A stretch of 64,000 nucleotides of DNA from Bacteroidales bacterium UBA2861 (GTDB lineage: Bacteria > Bacteroidota > Bacteroidia > Bacteroidales > UBA932). Of the stretch, positions 57,220 through 64,000 are shown piece by piece; position 1 is the stretch's first letter, and each line of letters begins with the position of its first letter. The translations under genes and the position numbers were made by a program. Location of the stretch: NCBI GenBank assembly GCA_002350615.1, contig DEFD01000025.1, forward strand, positions 124,001 through 188,000, given 5' to 3'. Below the pieces are notes generated by a model. It ran no database searches, had not been told where the DNA came from, and saw nothing but the letters and a program-made list of their open reading frames with translations.

Positions 57220-58228
57220 TCTCTATGATGTCTGACAGGAAATCGGTCATATCCATTCCTGCGGTGCGGACCATCTTGGGAACGAGAGAAGCGCTGGTCA
57301 TTCCAGGGATGGTATTCACTTCCAGGAAGTACAGACCGTCCTTGGCAAGGATATAATCCATGCGGACCACTCCGGAGCAATCCAGGTTTTCGTAGATTTT
57401 TGCGGTTGTACCCTGCACCAGTGCCGTATCTTCCGCTGAAACTTCGGCAGGGCAGACTTCACGGCTGCGTCCGTTGTACTTCGCGTCGTAGTCGAAATAC
57501 TCGTTCTCCGTGATTATCTCTATAATGGGAAGGGTATGCACAACGCCTCCGCTGCGATAGGCTGCGCATGTCAGTTCACGGCCTTCGATTCCCTGCTCCA
57601 CCAGGACGGTGGGGCCTTCGGAAAATGCATATTTCACAGCCGTAGCAAGCCCTGAAGGGTCCTTCACCATGCTCACTCCGAAGCTTGACCCTCCGATGGT
57701 GGGCTTTACGAACACGGGGAATTTGAGTTTCCCGGCCACCCTGGCCGCAAACTCTTCGACATCGGAGCCCTTGTGGATGAAGGCATCAGGGGCGCAGTTC
57801 ACGATCCCGAGATCCCTTATATAGCTTTTGCAGGCATATTTGTCGAAAGCTATGGCAGACGCCGAAGAAGAACAGGAACTAAAAGGGATCCCGAGCATCT
57901 CGAGATAGCCCTGGAACTGTCCGCTCTCTCCCGGAGCTCCGTGCTGCATTATATAGACATAGTCGAACTTGACTTTCTCACCGAGGACATTGACGGAAAA
58001 ATCCGTCTTGTCGATCTCGGGACGCGATCCTTCAGGCAGGGGCACCCGCATGGCGTCCTTCTTTTTGTAGGCCACCAGCTGCCAGCGTCCGAAACGCGCA
58101 AAGATCTCATACACGTCATAACTGTCTCCGTCGATGCGGGAAGCGGTGAACTCACCGCTGCGGCATGCGACCTCCCATTCGGAGGAATCGCTTCCGTACA
58201 CTACCGCTATTGTCTTGTATTTTGCCAT
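57212..58228 (-). CDS. ddl: D-alanine--D-alanine ligase
   Basis: A 338-residue ATP-grasp enzyme joining two D-Ala for peptidoglycan precursor synthesis. Motifs: start TIAVVYGSDSSE, HGAPGESGQFQGYLEMLGIP near 93-112, FVKPTIGGSSFGVSMV near 170, and EVNTIPGMTSASLVPKM near 302-318. It lies three bases after the PBP1a gene and overlaps prmC by eight. The neighbours match a cell-wall operon. Confidence 0.96.
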   Translation of the reverse strand: MAKYKTIAVVYGSDSSEWEVACRSGEFTASRIDGDSYDVYEIFARFGRWQLVAYKKKDAMRVPLPEGSRPEIDKTDFSVNVLGEKVKFDYVYIMQHGAPGESGQFQGYLEMLGIPFSSCSSSASAIAFDKYACKSYIRDLGIVNCAPDAFIHKGSDVEEFAARVAGKLKFPVFVKPTIGGSSFGVSMVKDPSGLATAVKYAFSEGPTVLVEQGIEGRELTCAAYRSGGVVHTLPIIEIITENEYFDYDAKYNGRSREVCPAEVSAEDTALVQGTTAKIYENLDCSGVVRMDYILAKDGLYFLEVNTIPGMTSASLVPKMVRTAGMDMTDFLSDIIENG

Positions 58229-58231
58229 AAT

Positions 58232-60577
58232 CTACTCGAAGAAATAATTTTCACTCTCCTGTTCTGTCGAGGCCGCACCCGTATCCTCGATATCGCCTCC
58301 GGTGCACGAAAGATTGAGCGAGAATCCCGGAGGAGCGATGAAACGGTCGCTTTCACTGATGCCCAGGGTGCCGTCTTCAAGACATTTCTTCATGAAATTG
58401 CCCCAGATGGGAAGAGCCATGTTGGCACCGCTTCCAAGCGCTATGGAGTTGAAGTGTGTCTGACGGTCTTCTCCGCCCACCCAGACTCCTGCGGTGATGG
58501 AAGGAGTATATCCGATGAACCATCCGTCAGAGTTGTCATTCGTCGTTCCCGTCTTTCCGGCGATCTCACCCTTGAACTTGTAGCGGGCCCTGAGGTTGAA
58601 TCCGGTACCGTGGTTGATCACGCCCTGCATCAGGTTCACCATGAGATAGGCGGTGCGTTCCCCGATTGCTTCACGCTTTGCATTTGTGAACTCGGAAATG
58701 ACATTGCCCTGGTTGTCCTCTATGCGGGTGACATAGATGGGAGATACGTAAACCCCCTTGGAAGGGAAGGTGTTGTATGCATTCACCATCTCGTAAAGGG
58801 CTACGTCCGCAGGGCCCACGCAAAGCGCATAGACTTCGTCCAGATGGCTGCTGACGCCCATCTTGTGCATCATCTCCACCATGGCCCTCGGGCCGAACTG
58901 CTTCATAAGGTAGGCCGATATGTTGTTGGAAGAATGGGTCAGGCCCCATTTGAGCGTGACCGTCTTTCCAATCCATTCATCCTTGTCCGTGGAACGGGGA
59001 GTCCAGTCCGTGCCGTCTCCGGCGATGAAGGACTGCGGCACGTTCACCACCTTGTCGCAGGGCGTCATGCCTTCCTGCATCGCAAGGGTATAAAGGAAAG
59101 GCTTGATGGTGGATCCCACCTGACGCTTTACCTGACGGACGTTGTCATATTTGAAATAACGGTAATTCGGCCCGCCTACATAGGCCTTCACATGGCCCGT
59201 ACCGGGCTCGACAGCGACGAATCCCGTCCTGAGTATGCCCTTGTAGTAGCGGATGGAGTCGTTGGGGGTCATAACGGTGTCGATATACCCCTTCTTGTTC
59301 CATGCGAATATCCGCATCTTCACCGGCTTGTCGAACTGCGCCAGCACATCCGCCTCGGGCACTCCGGCCCTTATCTGCGAACGGTAGCGGTCGCTCCAGC
59401 GGCGGGCATTGTTCATCAGGCGGTCCCTCACGGCCTTCTCGGTGTCCGAAGCGAAGGGAGGATAGCGTTTCCAGCGGAGCTCCTTGTCGAATGCAGGCTG
59501 CAGGCGCCCGCCGAGATGCTCCGCAACCGCCTCTTCTGCATACTGCTGCATCTTGTAATTGATGGTGGTGTAGATGCGGAGGCCGTCCTTGTCAAGATTG
59601 TATCTTTCCCCTGTGGGCTTCTTGTTTTTGTTGAGCCAGCCGTAGAGGTCGTCGTCGCGCCAGCGGAGGGAATCCGCGGTGTAGTCTTCGGCGAACTGGT
59701 AGTCGGCCCTGCGCGGTTTCTTGGCGTTCATGTCGCGCCTCAGCATATCCCTGAAGTAAGGAGCGAGGCCGGCATTATGGTCCATCACATGGTAATGCAG
59801 GTTAATGGGTATCTGCTGGATGGAATCGCACTGCGCCTTGGTTATGAAACCGTTCTTCTGCATCCTGCCTATTACGAAGTTGCGCCTCAAAAGGCTCTTG
59901 TCCGGGTTCAGGGCCGGGTTGTAGCGGGTAGGCTTGTTCACCATCCCTATCAGGGTCGCGGCTTCCTCGACGGTAAGCTGGGAGGGCTCTTTGTCGAAGA
60001 ATGTTTCAGACGCCGCCTTGATGCCGTAGGCGTTGCTGCCGAAGAAGATGGAGTTGAGATACATGTTCATGATCTCGTCCTTGGTATAGCTGCGCTCAAG
60101 CTTGACGGCAGTTATCCATTCCTTCAGCTTAATCCATACCATACTCAGCTTGCCGCCTTGCTCTCCACGGGGATAAAGGGTTTTTGCAAGCTGCTGGGTA
60201 ATGGTGGAACCGCCTCCCTGGCTGCTGTCATGAAGCAGGAGGGTTTTCACCGCAACACGGGCGAGGCCCCTGGTATCGATTCCGGAATGTCTGCGGAAAC
60301 GCACGTCTTCCGTGGCGATTGCCGCTGCCACAAGATTCGGAGACAATTCCTCGAAACTTACATAGGTACGGTTTTCTATATGGAAGGTCGTGAGAATCTC
60401 CCCGCCTTCAGCGATCACCTGGGTGGCGAGCTTGCTGTCAGGATGCTCCAGTTCCTCGAAGGAAGGAATCTTGGCGAACATCCATACGATGAGGAGGAGA
60501 AGGAAGACAAGTACGAACGGAGCCGCAAAGAGAATCCAGAAAATGCGGATTATTTTTTTCTTGGTGATATCTTGCAT
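58232..60577 (-). CDS. Class A penicillin-binding protein (PBP1a type)
   Basis: A 781-residue bifunctional peptidoglycan synthase. N-terminal membrane anchor (about 10-32), GT51 glycosyltransferase domain with EDVRFRRHSGID and GGGSTITQQLAKTLYPRG, and the transpeptidase domain with GSTIKPF (SxxK, about 488), SSN (HSSNNISAYLM), and KTGTTN (about 669). It sits in the inner membrane and builds and cross-links glycan strands. It heads the operon with ddl and prmC, behind a TAATTTTG box, divergent from topA. Confidence 0.95.
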   Translation of the reverse strand: MQDITKKKIIRIFWILFAAPFVLVFLLLLIVWMFAKIPSFEELEHPDSKLATQVIAEGGEILTTFHIENRTYVSFEELSPNLVAAAIATEDVRFRRHSGIDTRGLARVAVKTLLLHDSSQGGGSTITQQLAKTLYPRGEQGGKLSMVWIKLKEWITAVKLERSYTKDEIMNMYLNSIFFGSNAYGIKAASETFFDKEPSQLTVEEAATLIGMVNKPTRYNPALNPDKSLLRRNFVIGRMQKNGFITKAQCDSIQQIPINLHYHVMDHNAGLAPYFRDMLRRDMNAKKPRRADYQFAEDYTADSLRWRDDDLYGWLNKNKKPTGERYNLDKDGLRIYTTINYKMQQYAEEAVAEHLGGRLQPAFDKELRWKRYPPFASDTEKAVRDRLMNNARRWSDRYRSQIRAGVPEADVLAQFDKPVKMRIFAWNKKGYIDTVMTPNDSIRYYKGILRTGFVAVEPGTGHVKAYVGGPNYRYFKYDNVRQVKRQVGSTIKPFLYTLAMQEGMTPCDKVVNVPQSFIAGDGTDWTPRSTDKDEWIGKTVTLKWGLTHSSNNISAYLMKQFGPRAMVEMMHKMGVSSHLDEVYALCVGPADVALYEMVNAYNTFPSKGVYVSPIYVTRIEDNQGNVISEFTNAKREAIGERTAYLMVNLMQGVINHGTGFNLRARYKFKGEIAGKTGTTNDNSDGWFIGYTPSITAGVWVGGEDRQTHFNSIALGSGANMALPIWGNFMKKCLEDGTLGISESDRFIAPPGFSLNLSCTGGDIEDTGAASTEQESENYFFE

Positions 60578-60599
60578 TTTTTAATCTTCGATTAGTCCA

Positions 60600-60607
60600 C
60601 AAAATTA
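60600..60607 (-). promoter_or_regulatory. -7 box (TAATTTTG) for the PBP1a-ddl-prmC operon
   Basis: TAnnTTTG match 22 bases upstream of ATG 60577. Confidence 0.55.
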
Positions 60608-60651
60608 AAAAAAATCCACTTACAATTTTTGAAAATTCAATACTTTGTAAC

Positions 60652-60659
60652 TTACTTTG
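60652..60659 (+). promoter_or_regulatory. Near-consensus -7 box (TTACTTTG) for topA
   Basis: One mismatch to TAnnTTTG, 27 bases upstream of ATG 60687. A second TACTTTG lies at 60641-60647. Weak evidence. Confidence 0.35.
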
Positions 60660-60686
60660 CAGAGCGAAACAGAAAAAGCCGACGAT

Positions 60687-62981
60687 ATGAAGGGTAATCT
60701 GATTATAGTTGAATCGCCGACCAAGGCTAAAGAGATAACCCCTTTCCTGAAACAGGAGGGGGAATTCAAGGTGGTTTCCAGCAAAGGGCACATCCGGGAT
60801 CTCAATGAAAAGAAACTGAGCGTGGATGTGGACCATGGCTTTGCACCCCAGTACGAGATTCCGGCAGAGAAGAAAAAACTCGTCCAAGAACTCAGCGAAC
60901 AGGCCGCAAAAGCCGAGACCGTATATCTTGCAGCCGACCCCGACCGTGAAGGGGAAGCGATAGCCTGGCATCTGGCAGTTACCCTCGGGCTCGACCCTGC
61001 ACGCACGAAGAGGATCACCTATCAGGAAATAACCAAGGACGCCATCCTGAAGGCCCTCAAGAACCCCAGGGATATCGACATGAACCTGGTCAACGCCCAG
61101 CAGGCAAGGCGTGTCCTTGACAGGCTGATAGGTTTCGAACTTTCACCGGTACTCTGGAAGAAGATCAACCGCGGCCTCTCGGCAGGACGCGTTCAGAGCG
61201 TGGCGCTGCGCCTAGTAGTGGACAGGGAGAGGGAAATCATGTCCTTCACACCCGAAGCATTCTACAGGATCTCGGCATCTTTCGGCACCGGCGACGCCAG
61301 CTTCAAAAGCGCGCTCGAACTTCATTTCCAGGGAATCGCCCAGGCGAGGAAATTCCTGGAAGACTGCGCCGGGGCATCGTTCCGGGTAAAGAGCGTCGAG
61401 CAAAAGGACGCCGTGCGCTACCCGGCGGCACCTTTCACGACCTCAACCCTTCAGCAGGAAGCCGCACGCAAGCTGCATTTTTCCGTGAGTCAGACCATGA
61501 GGGTGGCACAGGCTCTGTACGAAAGGGGTATCATCACATACATGCGTACGGACTCCACGAACCTCTCGGCCCTGGCCATCGGAACCGCCAAGAATTATAT
61601 TACGGAGAATTACGGAGCCCAGTATTCCCGCCCCCACAACTACGCCACCAAGAGCAAGGGAGCGCAGGAAGCCCACGAAGCCATACGCCCCACATTCATA
61701 CAGAACGAAAGGCAGCTGAAACTCAGCGCGCAGGAGCAGGCCCTCTACGACCTTATCTGGCGCAGGACGGTGGCTTCGCAGATGAGCCCGGCGCAGCTCA
61801 TCAACACGGATGTGACCATAGAATGCAGCAGCCGCAGCGAAGAGTTCCATACCGAAGCGTCCCAGATTGTCTTCGACGGCTTCCTGAAGGTATATCTCGA
61901 GGGAACCGACGACGAGAATCCCCAGGAAGATTTCGGGCTCATCCCCAACCTGACCGCCGGAACGGCGCTCAGTCTCCTGGAGATGAACGCCGACTGCAAA
62001 TACACCAGGGCCCCCTTGCGTTACTCCGAACAGTCCCTTGTGCGGAAGCTCGAAGAACTCGGCATCGGCAGGCCTTCTACCTATGCCACAATCATTTCCA
62101 CCCTCACCGGCAGCCGCGGTTACGTAATCAAGGGCAACAAGGAGGGAAGGAAAGAGAAAGTGACCAACCTCACGCTGAAAAACGGCGTAATAAAATCTTC
62201 TGAGAAGACCGAAATAGTCGGGGAAGACAAAGGCAAACTGCTCCCGCAGGACACTGGCATGATAGTCTGCGATTATCTCGTGGAAAACTTCCCGGAGATA
62301 CTGGACTACAACCACACCGCAGCGGTGGAAGAGAAGCTCGACGAAATAGCCGAGGGCAAACTCAACTGGACAGAATACCTTTCCAAATCCTACCCTCCCT
62401 TCCATGCCACTGTGGAGCAGAAACTCCATGACGGACAGTACAGCCGCATTTCCAGGGAGATAGGCATCGACCCCGCGGACGGGCTGCCGATCGTGGCGAA
62501 ATATGGCCAGTATGGTCCCTATGTCCAGAAAGGAGAAGGGGAAAACAGGCGGTATGCGAGCCTCGCGAAGGGCCAGCTCATAGAAACCGTGAGCCTGGAG
62601 GATGCCATCAAGCTGCTTTCCCTGCCCAGGACCGTGGGTGAATACGAAGGCAAGGAAATCGTTGCCAACAAAGGCAAATTCGGTCCCTACATCCGCTACG
62701 ACGGCAAGTTCATATCCCTTCCCAAAGGCGTCAACCCTTCCGCGGTAAGTCTTGAGGAGAGCATACGGCTGATTACGGAATCCGCGGGTGAAAAAGCCCA
62801 GAGCAATATCATAAGGGAGTGGCCGGAGGCCGATGTGACCATAATGAACGGCCGTTTCGGACCTTATATCAAGAGCGGCGGGGCCAATTACAAGATTCCG
62901 CGCAAGGCGAAGGCGGAAAAACTCGGACTCGATGAGTGCAGGGCGATTATCGAAGCTGGAAAAAACAGTAAAAAGAAATAA
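60687..62981 (+). CDS. topA: DNA topoisomerase I
   Basis: A 764-residue type IA topoisomerase relaxing negative supercoils. TOPRIM motifs: NLIIVESPTKAKEI (4-17) and AADPDREGEAIAWHL (about 90). The catalytic Tyr lies in GIITYMRTDSTN (about 285). In place of C4 zinc fingers the C-terminus has three FGPYI/YGPYV-type repeats, as in other Bacteroidetes TopA. The in-frame ATG at 60657 was rejected because it overlaps the promoter region and adds non-family residues. Followed after two bases by the Lrp-type gene. Confidence 0.96.
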   Translation: MKGNLIIVESPTKAKEITPFLKQEGEFKVVSSKGHIRDLNEKKLSVDVDHGFAPQYEIPAEKKKLVQELSEQAAKAETVYLAADPDREGEAIAWHLAVTLGLDPARTKRITYQEITKDAILKALKNPRDIDMNLVNAQQARRVLDRLIGFELSPVLWKKINRGLSAGRVQSVALRLVVDREREIMSFTPEAFYRISASFGTGDASFKSALELHFQGIAQARKFLEDCAGASFRVKSVEQKDAVRYPAAPFTTSTLQQEAARKLHFSVSQTMRVAQALYERGIITYMRTDSTNLSALAIGTAKNYITENYGAQYSRPHNYATKSKGAQEAHEAIRPTFIQNERQLKLSAQEQALYDLIWRRTVASQMSPAQLINTDVTIECSSRSEEFHTEASQIVFDGFLKVYLEGTDDENPQEDFGLIPNLTAGTALSLLEMNADCKYTRAPLRYSEQSLVRKLEELGIGRPSTYATIISTLTGSRGYVIKGNKEGRKEKVTNLTLKNGVIKSSEKTEIVGEDKGKLLPQDTGMIVCDYLVENFPEILDYNHTAAVEEKLDEIAEGKLNWTEYLSKSYPPFHATVEQKLHDGQYSRISREIGIDPADGLPIVAKYGQYGPYVQKGEGENRRYASLAKGQLIETVSLEDAIKLLSLPRTVGEYEGKEIVANKGKFGPYIRYDGKFISLPKGVNPSAVSLEESIRLITESAGEKAQSNIIREWPEADVTIMNGRFGPYIKSGGANYKIPRKAKAEKLGLDECRAIIEAGKNSKKK

Positions 62982-62983
62982 TC

Positions 62984-63487
62984 ATGGCAAACTTCAAAAT
63001 TGATGACACCGACAGGAAGATCCTGTTTTTCCTTGTCAACGATGCACGTAAACCTTACCTGGAAATAGCCAGGGAATGCGGAGTGTCGGGTGCGGCCATC
63101 CATCAGAGAATCCGCAAACTGGAAGACAACGGCATAATAGCCGGGAGCAGGCTTCTCATCAAGCCCAGCGCCATAGGGCTGAATGTCTGCGCCTACATCA
63201 GCATTGTCGTAACCGAATCCAACAAGAGCCCGGAAGTGCTTGCCGCCCTCAAGAAGATTCCCGAAGTGGTTGAATGTCATTTCGTTACCGGAAAATATAC
63301 CCTTCTTGTAAAGGTATATTGCCGCGACAACGACCACCTCATGCAGGTGATCATGCATTCCTTCCGTGAAGTGCCCTACATCCAGAGCACCGATACCATG
63401 ATTTCTCTCGAAGAGGTGTTCGAACGCCAGGTCTGGGTGAAAGAAAGCACCAGTTCGGCCGAAGGCAAAAAATCAAAAGCGCAATAG
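62984..63487 (+). CDS. Lrp/AsnC-family transcriptional regulator
   Basis: A 167-residue regulator. N-terminal winged helix-turn-helix (IDDTDRKILFFLVNDARKPY, SGAAIHQRIRKLEDNGII) and C-terminal RAM ligand-binding domain (VCAYISIVVTE, VVECHFVTGKYTLLVKVYC). Such proteins bind amino acids and control metabolism; the ligand here is unknown. It is two bases from topA, so both are probably cotranscribed. Its last 15 bases overlap the convergent ispD gene. Confidence 0.93.
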   Translation: MANFKIDDTDRKILFFLVNDARKPYLEIARECGVSGAAIHQRIRKLEDNGIIAGSRLLIKPSAIGLNVCAYISIVVTESNKSPEVLAALKKIPEVVECHFVTGKYTLLVKVYCRDNDHLMQVIMHSFREVPYIQSTDTMISLEEVFERQVWVKESTSSAEGKKSKAQ

Positions 63488-64000
63488 TTTCTCCGCCAGG
63501 GCCAGGTCTTCCGGCGTAGTTATCTTGATATTGAGCCGCTCTCCTTCAGTGAAGCTGAGCGGCATTCCGTTTGCGGCCGCCACGCTGGCATCGTCGGTGA
63601 AAGAAGTGTCGTAACCGCTTTTGTAGGCCCGCTTGATCTCTTCCGAGAGGAAAAGCTGGGGAGTCTGCGCTGCGAGAAGGGTGCTCCGGTCCGGGTCCGG
63701 ACCTGCCGTATTGTGGATGGTGTCAGTCACCGCCCGGCAGGGAATAAGGGCCCTGATTGCAGGAGTCCCGGCAGGTCTGCCGTCCGGTGTCACCGGGTTT
63801 CCTTTGGATATCTTCTCGAAAAGGCCGCGAAGGAAGTCCTTCCCGGGGAAGGGACGGACCCCGTCATGCACCGCCACGATGGCGCCGTCGGGCACTTTCG
63901 CCAGGGCGTTTTTCACTGAATGGAAACGGGTTATGCCCCCGGGAACGACGATTTGAGGCACAGTGTCGAAGGCATAGCGGCAGCACAGGGTCTTCCACTC
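63473..64000 (-). CDS. ispD: 2-C-methyl-D-erythritol 4-phosphate cytidylyltransferase, 3' part
   Basis: The third enzyme of the non-mevalonate pathway, making CDP-ME from MEP and CTP. The frame is open to the window edge (WKTLCCRYAFD), so the 5' part, with the nucleotide-binding start, lies outside. Visible blocks: GGITRFHSVKNAL, VAVHDGVRPF, VTDTIH, AAQTPQLFLSEEIKRAY, TDDASVA, and ITTPEDLALAEKLL at the end. It includes a modest Gly/Pro/Arg insertion near VTPDGRPAGTPAIRALIP. Confidence 0.93.
   Translation of the reverse strand, partial: EWKTLCCRYAFDTVPQIVVPGGITRFHSVKNALAKVPDGAIVAVHDGVRPFPGKDFLRGLFEKISKGNPVTPDGRPAGTPAIRALIPCRAVTDTIHNTAGPDPDRSTLLAAQTPQLFLSEEIKRAYKSGYDTSFTDDASVAAANGMPLSFTEGERLNIKITTPEDLALAEKLLRF

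Noticed and set aside
57773..60595. 940-codon open frame antisense to PBP1a and ddl
   Set aside because: Same explanation: both sense genes have complete catalytic motifs, and the antisense product has no family features.
1..64000. CRISPR arrays, rRNA genes, transposases and phage genes
   Set aside because: Looked for and not seen. The tandem palindromes in apbE are only two units with no spacer array.

Overview
The window reads as a chromosome segment of a Bacteroidota bacterium, most likely Bacteroidales. Supporting signs are a SusC/SusD pair, BACON, FISUMP and DUF1566 surface lipoproteins, DUF5723, DUF3109 and DUF2264 families, AraC regulators carrying hybrid-two-component-type beta-propellers, and promoter boxes of the Bacteroidetes TAnnTTTG type instead of -10/-35 and Shine-Dalgarno signals. 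The genus cannot be fixed from the sequence alone. I saw no rRNA, CRISPR array, integrase or transposase.

Layout. 1-3.5 kb: 3' part of feoB, a PAP2 phosphatase, tRNA-Met and tRNA-Gln with a terminator, and ispF. 3.5-11.8 kb: nitroreductase, then a plus-strand run of a small membrane protein, mutL, rhomboid, tsaC/sua5, rsmE, apbE-like, esterase and ZIP transporter. 11.8-17.1 kb (minus): galE-yfcE-radA and a membrane-bound propeller-AraC regulator. 17.1-21.2 kb (minus): microprotein, FISUMP lipoprotein, fimbrillin/beta-lactamase fusion. 21.3-22.6 kb: an AT-richer ATPase gene. 22.77-44.28 kb (minus): a 14-gene polysaccharide utilisation locus (PUL) read as one operon and ending in its own propeller-AraC regulator. 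44.4-51.3 kb (minus): inactive M16 peptidase, DUF3109, lipoprotein, DUF5723, CYTH. 51.4-54.1 kb (plus): TPR protein and U32 protease. 54.1-54.8 kb: RHH/PIN toxin-antitoxin pair. 54.9-60.6 kb (minus): lipoprotein and PBP1a-ddl-prmC. 60.7-64 kb: topA, an Lrp-type regulator and the 3' part of ispD.

The PUL has an SGNH acetylesterase, two clan GH-A-like hydrolases, a DUF2264 protein, SusCD, three consecutive proteins with CBM96/DNRLRE-like modules, an alpha/beta-hydrolase esterase, and UxuA plus a UxuB-type SDR. Together these point to an acetylated, uronic-acid-containing glycan whose uronate enters central metabolism via fructuronate and mannonate. The block is bounded by a 39-bp direct repeat that is exactly the last 13 codons of the neighbouring CYTH gene, with one synonymous change. 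This looks like insertion at the 3' end of that gene.

Other recurring themes: (i) two 52-53 residue microproteins with the same layout, each directly 5' of a modular lipoprotein in a cluster that ends in a propeller-AraC regulator lacking any kinase; (ii) in-frame low-complexity insertions in several conserved enzymes (TsaC, RsmE, ApbE, esterase, RadA, CYTH, PrmC), three of them built on visible DNA repeats; (iii) TAnnTTTG boxes only four bases before the start codon, which suggests leaderless mRNAs.
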